Shown here one piece after another: positions 34,057-42,939 of a stretch of DNA of 64,000 nt (position 1 is the first letter of the stretch; each line of letters opens with the position of its first letter). The notes beneath the pieces were generated by a model. It had not been told where the DNA came from and ran no database searches. It was given only the letters and a program-made list of their open reading frames with translations. This stretch comes from Nageia nagi. Lineage: Eukaryota > Pinophyta. Where the stretch lies: NCBI GenBank assembly GCA_050084985.1, contig JBITNC010000001.1, positions 197,532,001-197,596,000 on the forward strand, given 5' to 3'. Made by a program: the position numbers and the translations under genes.

Positions 34057-34450
34057 TGTACAATGAGTTTCTCACGCAGAGCAAACTCACCACGAAGGTA
34101 TAGAATGTACAACAAGTTTATCACGCAGAGCAAACTTACCACAGAGGTATATTAATTATATGCTCAAAAAATTGTACAACGAGTTTCTCATGCAGAGCAA
34201 ACTCACCACGGAGGTATAAAATGTACAACAAGTTTGTCACGCAGAGCAAACTTACCACGGAGGTGTAAAATGTACAACAAGTTTGTCACATAAAGCAAAC
34301 TTACCATGGAGGTATAAATATGTACAACAAGTTTATCATGTAGAGCAAACTTACCACGGAGGTATAAAATAATCAACACTCTATAACAACAATTGTACAA
34401 CAAGTTTGTCATGCAGAGCAAACTTACCACGGAGGTATAGAATGTACAAT
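34057..34450 (-). repeat. Seven-copy ~49-bp tandem array downstream of copia H pol
   Basis: Units start TGTACAA(C/T)(A/G)AGTTT at 34057, 34106, 34173, 34222, 34271, 34321 and 34394, with a stub at 34443. Basic length is 49-50 bp; two units carry extra AT-rich spacers (67 and 73 bp). Each unit holds CAGAGCAAACT(T/C)ACCAC and GGAGGTATA. It lies between the end of RNase H (34496) and the purine tract, so it would be in the 3' part of the element RNA. The unit is well conserved, which suggests recent or repeated amplification. Confidence 0.9.
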
Positions 34451-34495
34451 CAAAAAGGGCCTCTTAGAGGTGAAGTTGTCATCACTAACAAAAGT

Positions 34496-35281
34496 TCAAA
34501 CTTCACTCCCTCTTAAGGGTAACTTCACCAACCCGAGAGAATCCCTAAGCTTGCTAAACTGAGCTTCAGGAAGGGGCTTGGTGAATAAATCAGCAAAGTT
34601 TTCAGTAGATGGACAATACTCCAAGTGTATGATGTCATCTAGAACCTTCTCCCTGATAAAATGGGCTTGGATTTCCACATGTTTGGTTCTCTGATGGAAC
34701 ACAGGATTCTTAGCCAAAGAGATAGCCGATTGATTGTCTGAAGCAATAAGAGATGGGCCATTTTGCTTATACCCAATTTCGTTCAAAAGATGCCTCAACC
34801 AAATAGCTTCTTGGGTGGCAACAGACATGGCTCGATATTCGACTTTGATGGTAGAAAGAGTCACAGTAGGTTGCTTCTTGGAAGCCCAAGAGATAGCACC
34901 TGAACCAATGCTAAACACATATGCAGAGGTTGATTTTCTATCATCTCTATCTCCCCCATAATTAGAATCTGAGAACCCTGAGAGAACAATCGAGGGCACT
35001 TTAGAATACTTAAGAGCAAGATCCTTTGTCCCTACCACATACCTCAAGATTTGCTTAACAGCATTGAGGTGTTCAACATATGGTTTTTGCATGAATTGTG
35101 CCATTAGATTCACTGCAAAGGCAATATCAGGATGAGAGATAGTCAGATACAGAAGACTACCGATCAATTGCCTATAAGCTGTAGCATCAACCGACTGAGA
35201 ATCTGAGCTCAGTGATATAATGATTCCAGGAGAAACAGGTATTGCAACATATCTACACTCCTCCATTCCAAACTTTTGCAA
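34496..35281 (-). pseudogene. End of reverse transcriptase and RNase H of copia H
   Basis: The connection region has RQLIGSLLYLTISHPDIAFA and HLNAVKQILRYVVGTKDLAL. RNase H then shows SGFSDSNYGGDRDDRKSTSA, GAISWASKKQPTVTLSTIKV, EYRAMSVATQEAIWLRHLL and ASDNQSAISLAKNPVFHQRT, with FADLFTKPL near the end. These are standard copia motifs in normal order. It is separated from the palm by a frameshift at the catalytic site and a TAA just before GVYQ-like sequence near 35340. Confidence 0.92.
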
Positions 35282-36000
35282 GATGTCTGATATATACTTA
35301 GATTGACTAAGATAAGTACAATCTTTGTGTTGGTATACTTACATCCCAAGATAGTAATGCAATAGACCTAGATCAGTCATTTCAAATGTTACCTTCAGTT
35401 TGAATATGCACTCTTGGATGATTTCAATATTGTTGTCTGTTATGAGAAGATATCCACATAAAGGAGAATTAAGACCACATCTTTTCTTTGATTGAGTACA
35501 TAGAGATCTGAGTCAGAGAAGCACTTGGAAAAACCAATATCTACAAAAAATCCTGAAATTTTCTTGTACCATGCTCTAGGTGCTTGTTTAAGTCCATACA
35601 AAGACTTCTTTAGCTTGCACACAAGAGACTCTTTTCCTTCTGGAATAAATCCTTCTGGTTGATTCATGTAGATTTCTACATCCAAGTCACCATTGAGAAA
35701 TGCACTCTTGACATCAAGTTGGAAAACTTTCCATCCTTGAGCTGCAGAAAGAGCAAGGATTATCCTGACAGTAGGCATCTTGGCCACAGGAGCAAAGGTT
35801 TCCTCATAATCAATACCATATTTCTGAGCGAATCCTTTGGCCACTAACCTTGCTTTGTATTTTTCAACTTCTCCATCAAAATTGTACTTGACCTTGTATA
35901 TCCATTTATTTCCAATCATATTTTTCTCATTGGGATAAGGAACCAAATCCCAAGTTTTATTTTTCATGAGTGCCTCATACTCAACTTTCATAGCTTCCAT
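35282..36000 (-). pseudogene. Reverse transcriptase of copia H, frameshifted in the YVDD motif
   Basis: Fingers and palm are clear: WIYKVKYNFDGEVEKYKARL, VAKGFAQKYGIDYEETFAPV, QLDVKSAFLNGDLDVEIYMN and SLYGLKQAPRAWY. The catalytic block reads LLYVD then IFS and stop, where copia elements have YVDD. One base appears to be missing next to the second Asp (about 35445-35452), after which the frame recovers one base over (ITDNNIEII). The enzyme could not be made from this copy. Confidence 0.93.
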
Positions 36001-37122
36001 CCAACACTCTTGCTTGGAAGCTTCTTTAAATGTTGATGGCTCATTCATATTATCAATTTTGGCAAATAAGGATTTATTCAAGGTCATACTCCTTGTAATT
36101 CTCTGAGCTAGAGAATTTTGCTCTTGTGGTGACTTCCCTACATGATCATCCAACCAATTAGGTGCAGGCATAGAATCATCTGAATCAGACACCTCAGCAT
36201 GAGAAGTTGTATCCTCAGGAAGTTCATTGAACTTGACATCCCTAGAAACAAATACTGTTTTATAGGATGAGGAGTAGAGCCTGTAACCTCTATGTTGATT
36301 ATCATACCCCACAAAGATGCATTTTTCTAATCTTTTATCTAGCTTCTTTCTTTTCTCTGAGGTAATGAAGGCAAATGCATCACATCCGAAGACCCTAAAG
36401 TGTGAGATGTTAGGTTTCTTTCCTGTCCATGCTTCATACAGAGTTTTTCCTTCAACTGCTTTAGTAAGACACCTATTTAGGGTGTGAATAGCAATGTGAA
36501 CAGCTTCTCCCCATAAGAAACTAGGAAGGTTACCCAACATGCATCTTGCCATTTCCATAATGGTGCGATTCTTCCTTTCAGCAACTCCATTTTGCTAAGG
36601 GGTGTAAGGGATTGTGAATTGCCACTTGATCCCATGTTTAACACAATAGTCGTTAAACTCATTGCTATTATACTCACCCCCATTATCAGATCTCAGCATT
36701 TTGATCTTAAAATCAATTTGATTTTCAACAAGTGCCTTGAAGTCTTTAAACCTATCAAAAGTTTGATCCTTATGCTCAAGTAGATAACCAAATGTCATCC
36801 TACTGAAGTCATCAATGAAGGTCAGAACATAAGAAGCTCCCCCTAGAGACTTAGTCTGAAATGGACCCATCAAATCTGAATGCACAAGCTGAAGAGGATG
36901 AGTAGCCCTAGTTGCCTTATCTTTTTCAAACTTTTGCCTATTCATCTTTCCTAGAATGCACCTTTCACAAAGACCAATTGTGGGTGAAATATTAGGTAAA
37001 CCTTCCACAAGTTCTTGATTTTTCATATCTTGAATATTCTTGTGGTTAAGGTGCCCTAATCGTTGATGCCAAAGATTACCTTTTGAACAAACATTTACAG
37101 CAAGACAAATCTTTGAAGGTAC
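36001..37122 (-). pseudogene. Integrase of copia H
   Basis: GAG-pre-integrase zinc-finger region (LWHQRLGHLNHKN, then CERCILGKMNRQKF). The catalytic core has Asp in HSDLMGPFQTKSLGG, Asp in MLRSDNGGEYNSNEF and Glu in QNGVAERKN. Then the usual FLWGEAVHIAIHTLNRC and HFRVFGCDAFAFI. A TAG at 36595-36597 lies immediately before QNGVAERKN, and a TAA near 37121 separates it from the protease. Confidence 0.92.
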
Positions 37123-37551
37123 TTAATCCACAATATAAAGGTCATTTTTTACTGATCCTTTCATCAAAGTGGCAAGTCCTTTCTTAACACACCAGGAGTG
37201 TGAGGTAAACTCAAATGAGCATCCTTTCCTTGTAATCTGAATTACGGAGATAAGATTCATCCTTAGTTTAGGCACATAAAAGACATTATCAAGAGCCTTT
37301 CCATGAATCTTCACATTCCCTATTCCTTGAACATCAAGAACTGTATTATCACCTATCACAACTGTATCCTTGTTGTACTTATGAAAGTTTTCAAACTTAT
37401 CCTTTTCATAACACACGTGATTAGTGCATCTTGAATCAACAATCCAATCATTTGAAATAGTTTGAGTCATTGAGTAGTAGGCAACAGTAGCAGCATGCTT
37501 GTTCTTCTTTTTATTATTGAAATTTCTCACATTTGCATTTCCCTTGCCTTT
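37123..37551 (-). pseudogene. Protease of copia H with altered active site
   Basis: The retropepsin motif reads WIVDSRCTNHVC, where copia proteases have D-S-G. Gly to Arg at that place would be expected to abolish function. The remaining fold is recognisable (VIGDNTVLDVQGIGNVKI, VFYVPKLRMNLISV). An in-frame TAA near 37550 separates it from gag. Confidence 0.88.
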
Positions 37552-38391
37552 TTAAGCAAATTTCTTTTTACGACAATCATACTCTTTGTGCCCAAAGATG
37601 CCACAAAAGTTACAATTTCCATCAAAATTTTCCTGCGATGTTGGTTTGCTTGATCCAGCTTTGTCATTCCTTTGCTTGAAGTTGCCATGCTTCCTGATGG
37701 TAGGTGAGGATTTGTTATCTTTGAATTTATAATGTTTGAACGTCTTCTTGAAAGGAGTTCTGGTTGCTCCTAGAGCAATGCTATTATCCTTTAGAGAAAT
37801 GTTCAACATTTTCTTGTTCAAAGTTTCCTCATGCTTCAGAAGGAGTCTAGAAAGGTTGTCAAGAGAGATGACATCTTCTTCATCATTGAGCCTAGTCTCC
37901 ATAACTGTGACAAAGTTACTAAACTTTGTAGAGAGGCTTTGAAGAATGATGAAGACCATGAACTCATCATTGATCCAATTGCACCCACAGCCAACCAGTT
38001 GTGTCTTGAGGTCAATGATTTTGTTCAAGTAGATAGAAGCACTTTCATCTTCACCTTGATGATATTGCAATAACTTTTGTAGAATGGTGAACCTCCTTGA
38101 AAATTTTGACCCAAGGTAAATTTTCTTCAGTCTATCCCAAGCTTCTTTTGCTGATGTCGAAGAAGAGATCATGAGAAGGATGTCATCTGAAATTGCACGA
38201 TAGATCATTGAAGTTGCTAACTCATTCTTTGAGTTATAGATTTCAAGAGCCTTCTCATCTGTAGGTGCGACCAGATCTTCATTAACTATCTACCACAACT
38301 TCCTTGCTTGTAACTCAGCTCTCATACGAGGTTCCCATATGCCAAAGTTGGAACCGTCGAGTATATGCTTGGGTATGAAGGTTTCAACCAT
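37552..38391 (-). pseudogene. Gag of copia H
   Basis: ATG at 38391 opens MVETFIPKHILDGSNFGIWE, the copia gag N-terminal pattern. After one TAG near 38290 comes the UBN2-type capsid region (SAKEAWDRLKKIYLGSKF, YLNKIIDLKTQLVGCG, DEFMVFIILQSLSTKFSNFV). At the end is a CX2CX4HX4C zinc knuckle (CNFCGIFGHKEYDC). It would package the RNA. The single stop and the TAA at the end of the knuckle part are the main defects. Confidence 0.9.
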
Positions 38392-39820
38392 TATCTGTAC
38401 AAAAGTAAATATGCAATAAGAATGCAAATTTTTACAAGTTTCCATCTATACAAATCAAACATAAGTAAACATGTCCCACATGTGCAAACCACAATCCATA
38501 GAGGAATAAAGTTGGGGTTATTTTCTTGTATAGAATTAGGCCTTCACCTGGATGCCCGCAAGGTGGAGCCCAGGTACTACCAATTCTCAACCAGTTCACC
38601 TTGGTCAGTTATATACTCATAAGAAGTACCAACTATTTTCCAAGGATCCGATGTATCTTGGACCGACCATTTTAATTATCTTGATTAAGGTTTTCAGTTT
38701 TCCTCCTAGGTTATTAGGATAATCCTTGAATGGATGTGCAGACATGTGGTATCACTACACACATGCCTGTCCACCTAATAGAGTTATGTCCAATCCAACA
38801 GAGGTATTAGGGGCAATTAAGATGAACTTACCATCACTTGGCTCTTCGAACTAAAAGGGCTCCAGTCTGCCCTATCCTCCCCTCATGGCTCCCCAAACAA
38901 GTCATGTTGTGGAAAAATACGTGCAGATGTGTTCATTTTAGGGGTTACTTTCAATATTTGCATTTTGCAAGTATAAAGCAATTGTGTAAAAATATAAAGT
39001 AAAGTAAAATTGCATCATCTACACGAGCTTGAAAAACCTTAAAAAAGTCCAATGGGTTTTGTACTAACCCCTAAAGGATATTTACATTTTGTATATTTTG
39101 CTCAATTCATTCAAGCATTTAATGAATTTAAAAAAGAACTATGTCCTACTTAGCATTAATCCATAACTTAAAAAAATGCATTGTTCCATGACTTAAAAAT
39201 TAAGTAATAATCATGCAACATGCATTAAAAAAATTTTAAGTCCTAAGCATGTTTTATACCTCAAACAAGATTAAGAGACATGCATCACAAGTTTAGCATG
39301 CAAGATCAAGATAAAATTTAAGTAAAAATTATACAAATTCCCCCCTTTTCACTTAAAGTTTTATCCCTAAAAACTTGTATGCTAAAACTTGTCTTTTAAG
39401 TATGCATTTTAAGTAAAAAAAATTTCCCTTATTTACTTAAAAAAATAGCATACTTAGACTAAATTACTATGCTTAGAGAGAAAAAAAAATGCTAAGAGGT
39501 TAGCATTCTAGAAATTGCATGTGCACCTTAGTAAATTAAACATGCAATATTAAAAATATTCTAAGCATTTTTTTTTTAAAATAAGCTAAGTTTAACTTAA
39601 AATAAGTTAAAAATATTCACCACTTACTAAGTCTCCAAGAATTAAATGGAAAAAGAAGGAGACCCATACCCCTACTTCATGCATATTTAATGCTTCTTCT
39701 ACCAAAGCTTTTCCAAATAACAAAAAATACTCTAAGTCAAAAACAAATAAATGCTTTTGGTAAAAAAGTGATGGCTCCCCTTCCCTTAGCAAGAAGGAGT
39801 ATACGTTGCCTCTTGGGAGT
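38392..39820 (-). other. Copia H leader, part nearest gag
   Basis: Non-coding. 38400-38960 has mixed composition; 38960-39660 is very AT-rich (AAGTAAAAAAAT, TTTTTTTTAAAAT runs). No open frame of note. Confidence 0.55.
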
Positions 39821-39823
39821 AGT

Positions 39824-40240
39824 CAACAAAAAATTAATGCTCAAGGGGTTTGGTTGGGTTCTTGAGACTTAGGTGGTAAAAAAAATCAAATCCCCTTTCT
39901 AGTTGGTAAAACAAAATTAAATGCATGTTTGTATTTAAAAATGACCCCCCCCTTTTTCTTCTACCAAGAAGAGCATACGTTGCTTAGTGGAGGAGCATAG
40001 AAGGTAAAAAGTGGTCAACAAGAATTAATGCTCAAGGGGTTTGGTTAGGTCCTTAAGACTTAGGTGGTAAAACAAGGAAAAAAAATCAAATCCCCTTTCT
40101 AGTTGGTAAAACAAAATTAAATGCATGTTTGTTCTTAAAAAAAATGACCCCCCCTTTTTCTTTTACCAAGAAGAGCACGTTGCTTATGGAGGAGCATAGA
40201 AAGAAGGTAAAAATGGTCAACAAGAATTAATGCTCAACAA
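39824..40240 (-). repeat. ~195-bp tandem repeat in the copia H leader
   Basis: CAACAA(A/G)AATTAATGCTCAA starts units at 39824, 40016 and 40218 (periods about 192 and 202; the third is a stub). Each full unit contains GGGGTTTGGTT(G/A)GGT, AATCAAATCCCCTTTCTAG, a run of seven or eight C followed by TTTTTCTT, and ACGTTGC. Lengths differ mainly in A and C runs. Confidence 0.85.
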
Positions 40241-40770
40241 GAAAGGAAGGAGTACATGTAAGGTTTCAATTAATGGTGAGATGGAAGAGGATGAGAGAGA
40301 GTGTAGTCCTATGATAGAGTGGATGTGGAGGGAGGTGACAGCTGTAGGACTTGGCATTGGGAGGCGTAGCGATCTTCACTTTCCCGATCGCTTGATGATG
40401 TGGCCGTTGTGGTCTTCTTAACGTTTCGTTAAGACAAGGGTGGGTAGGGTATCGGTTAAGACAAGGTCGAGGCTGAGAAGCCCACACCATAGCCCATCTC
40501 GAGCTCACATCGTAGCCCATCCCAAGCTCACCAAATACCACAAGGCAACTCTCACCCAGGTAAAGGCTCTTAGGCTCGCTGGAGGAAGGATAGGGTACGA
40601 ATGTCTTGTATTGCAATCCATAAGACTACATTTCAACGAGGCAGCGGGTGACCAAGAGCAGAATCTGCATCGCTGTTCCCTCTGAATTGGAACCCTATTC
40701 TAGACACCTTTGTGCTTTCAATGTATCCAAATTAGAGGAGTGGGTTGGTGAGAGGAATCATGTCGATCCT
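40241..40770. other. GC-richer insert in the copia H leader, unidentified
   Basis: Composition differs sharply from the AT-rich leader on either side (blocks such as GGCGTAGCGATC and CGAGCTCACATCG). GTTAAGACAAGG(G/T) occurs twice, at 40429 and 40455. Together with the ureG and PPR pieces that follow it looks like captured genomic DNA; I could not identify the source. Confidence 0.45.
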
Positions 40771-40830
40771 AGCCAGGCATTCTGTCAAACAATGCCCATG
40801 AGGAAGTCATGTTCTCAGGGAGCTGTTTGA
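40771..40830 (-). pseudogene. PPR-like motif beside the ureG fragment
   Basis: Minus-strand translation contains WALFDRMPG (about 40770-40797), matching the start of a pentatricopeptide-repeat linker such as LFD(K/R)MP in plant PLS-type PPR proteins. Very short, so tentative; support comes from two more LFDKMP copies at 41240-41340. Confidence 0.4.
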
Positions 40831-40916
40831 CTTGGTGGACGTCGATGGTGAGGGAGGAAGAGGGAGAAGGCATAGTCGACGAGTGAGGAGGGGGAATCAA
40901 ATATGAATCGCAGGTC

Positions 40917-41090
40917 CAATCCATCATGTGAGTGATACTTTTTGCCATCAGGTCCAATCCATGATGTACCTGCCATTGCATCCGAGGAATGGTGGTAGTG
41001 TTCATGATCATGCTCATGCTCATGCCCGTGGTGATCATGGTGATGACTATCATGGAGATGTTCAGATATTGAAATATCTTCGGTAGCCAT
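40917..41090 (-). pseudogene. ureG: Captured 5' fragment of ureG (urease accessory protein G)
   Basis: ATG at 41090 begins 58 codons that match the N-terminus of plant UreG. There is a His/Asp/Glu-rich stretch (HHHDHHGHEHEHDHEHYHH, residues 16-34), then TSWIGPDGKKYHSHDGL (42-58). In plants this His-rich region binds metal ahead of the GTPase domain that drives nickel insertion into urease. Homology stops after HSHDGL; the GTPase P-loop and the rest are absent. The sequence around the stop point repeats a 15-base word (ATGGATTGGACCTG at about 40911 and 40953), which could have guided a template switch. It lies in the leader of copia H, in the element's sense orientation. Identification rests on memory of the family, not a search. 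Confidence 0.8.
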
Positions 41091-41169
41091 TACTCAGAGC
41101 TTCTATTTAGGCTCAAGTTCAAGCTTTACTACATGTGTTGTAGGGTCAACTCAGGTCTAATAAAAAATG

Positions 41170-41345
41170 TATTGAGTGAAACAAGTCACAGACCCGTTCA
41201 ACGTATCTATTTTTATGTATATCCTACGATACATTGCAGTCCATGAAATGGTGTCTGCATCTTGATAAGGCATTTTGTCAAACAATTTATAAACCCTTCG
41301 CAACTGCATGATGAGGCATTTTGTCAAATAATTTTATAGACCCGC
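41170..41345 (-). pseudogene. PPR-gene fragment in the copia H leader
   Basis: Minus-strand frame gives YKLFDKMPYQDADTISWTAM, a clear PLS-type PPR repeat junction (LFDKMP, then a motif like DVVSWTAMI). A second copy of TTTGACAAAATGCC lies about 50 bases away (41310-41330). Truncated at both sides, directly upstream, in element sense, of the ureG fragment. The PPR pseudogene at 42940-45640 carries related wording (CCTATGATCATT...AGTCCATGAGATTAT). Confidence 0.65.
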
Positions 41346-42066
41346 AGAGGGAGGAGGGAGATGCGAAGGGTGGACTGCGAGCTACTGGGGTTTGGATTAA
41401 TTCACAGACCCTACGTTTATTTTGTCCCCCCCCCCCAAATTTTATAATTTTTGAAAAATATATTATATATAAAAAAATATTGCTTTCAAAAAATTCAACC
41501 TTTGAGTAAAATATTGCTCTTCTCCCTCAATGAAAAAAAAATTCAAACTTTGAATAAAAATAGTTTGAGAGCTACCTCTTTAATTGGCATAAAGAAATAT
41601 TGCAATACTAATCTCTTTTTAAAAAAAAAAAAAAAAAATTAACATCATGCTCACTAGAGGTTAGTATAATTAAGAGCATTATATTTCTATTTTTAGCCCT
41701 CCCTTTTAAAAAAAAAAAAAAAATTAACTTTCACTTGTGTTTACTTTAAACAAGAAAAGTAAACCTCAAGAAATTAGTTGCTACTAACAAACAAAATGTT
41801 AGTAAAAATATTTGCATTTCATAGTATCCTCTTAAAAAAGGTATATCATGTATTAAGCATTTTTGTAAAAAAAATGCTACTAACATAAGAGGTTAGTATA
41901 GGAAAAAAAATTACTTGCATTGTCATTTTAATCATATTTTGCAAGAAATAAGCTCCAATATCTCACAAAATATGTTAGTATCTAATGCAATAATCCATAA
42001 GATAACCAAATGAGGAGGAAATTTATACCTTCTCTTAAAATTTACCTCACCAATGGGGTGTAAGAT
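41346..42066 (-). other. AT-rich start of the copia H leader
   Basis: Long A and C runs (a ten-C run near 41430; A-runs at 41620 and 41708) and no coding frame. Confidence 0.5.
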
Positions 42067-42178
42067 AAGGAATGAAGAAGGATGAAGAACCTCCAAAATG
42101 TAGAAGAAGAGCTTCCACACCAAAGGAATGAAGAAGGATGAAGAACCTTCAAGATGTAGAAGAAGAGCTTCCACACCA
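42067..42178 (-). repeat. Perfectly abutting 56-bp duplication next to the copia H primer site
   Basis: AAGGAATGAAGAAGGATGAA begins two adjacent 56-bp units (42067-42122, 42123-42178) that differ at about two bases. The second ends a base or two from the primer-binding site. This is the start of the element's RNA leader. Confidence 0.85.
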
Positions 42179-42179
42179 A

Positions 42180-42192
42180 GCTTTAGATACCA
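42180..42192 (-). promoter_or_regulatory. Primer-binding site of copia H, diverged
   Basis: Minus strand reads TGGTATCTAAAGC, two bases from the LTR. The first seven bases match the initiator Met-tRNA site TGGTATCAGAGC used by the other elements; two of the rest differ. Confidence 0.7.
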
Positions 42193-42194
42193 AT

Positions 42195-42660
42195 TGAGAG
42201 AATTAGCACTACTTTAATCCTCAAGGTCCAAGACTAGGAAACTCAATTATACAACATTCACACAAGATAACACAAGTGTAATGTGGTTCCTCCCTCTTTG
42301 GGAGTACATCCACAACTAGTATCTCAATTCTCAAGTATGCCCCTCTTACAACTATTCTCTTCCTCTCCTACACAAACTAGTAGAGTAATCTTACTCCAAA
42401 ACTTAGATATGTTACAAGAGGAGAGGCCCTCTATTTATAGCTTGAGAGCACCTCCCTAACCTCCCTTTAACCCAAGGGTAAGGTTAGGGTTACAATAAAT
42501 GTATGACCTAACTTTAACCTACCAACTAACCCCATGGTTAGGTCAAAGTCCACACATAATAAAGAATTCAATTAATCCCTTAAGGTATCTACATATCATT
42601 TAAGTGATTAATTGAACTTACAAGGAGTTTAGATATTCACAATATTTCATTACAAATTCT

Positions 42661-42664
<4 letters not shown>
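42195..42664 (-). repeat. 5' LTR of copia H
   Basis: 470 bp. The TATA box TATAAATAG (42431-42439, minus) lies in a usual place for a copia LTR promoter. Confidence 0.93.
42431..42439 (-). promoter_or_regulatory. TATA box in the copia H 5' LTR
   Basis: TATAAATAG on the minus strand. The same nine bases sit in both LTRs of element K (55134-55142, 59903-59911), so the site is conserved between the two subfamilies. Confidence 0.7.

Positions 42665-42666
<2 letters not shown>

Positions 42667-42696
<30 letters not shown>
42667..42696. repeat. (TA)n microsatellite at the copia H boundary
   Basis: About 15 TA units starting two bases after the LTR end. It may have altered the right-hand target duplication. 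Confidence 0.9.
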
Positions 42697-42699
<3 letters not shown>

Positions 42700-42939
42700 A
42701 GTTTTATATGGAAGTCAAACATTTATGCACTCCCACTTTAAATCAACACCATCCTCCATTGGTGTGCACATGTATGATTCATACCAACAACATACAAGAA
42801 AAATCCATGCATTTCAAATGGCATCCCAAAGAAAACCCTCTTATAGAGACATTAAGCTAATATAGGCTGAAAGGATGTTGAGTTGATACAAGTCAGAAGG
42901 ACATTAACCAAAGGTGAGTTCATCATGTTGGAAACGTCT

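Larger units (their letters stand above)
33103..42664 (-). mobile_element. Element H: full-length Ty1/copia retrotransposon with a 3.8-kb leader
   Basis: LTRs of 470 bp each (33103-33572 and 42195-42664), differing at about seven places by eye. Minus-strand order: 5' LTR, primer site, very long leader (42179 to 38392), gag, protease, integrase, reverse transcriptase, RNase H, tandem array, purine tract, 3' LTR. Integrase ahead of reverse transcriptase defines Ty1/copia. Flanks are AAAAT and AATAT, four of five matching. The leader is far longer than most copia leaders and holds ureG and PPR pieces and ~195-bp tandem repeats. The gag-pol frame has several stops and one frameshift. Confidence 0.93.

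Noticed and set aside
34203-34430. Repeat protein encoded by the 49-bp array
   Set aside because: The unit length is not a multiple of three in several units and the frame shifts between them; the open reading is accidental.
40266-40616. 116-codon minus-strand open frame in the copia H leader
   Set aside because: Low-complexity Pro/Ser/His-rich reading with no match; it lies in captured, unidentified sequence.
40917-41090. A working metal-binding gene
   Set aside because: Only the first 58 codons of ureG are present; the GTPase domain and all catalytic motifs are missing, so it is listed as a fragment.
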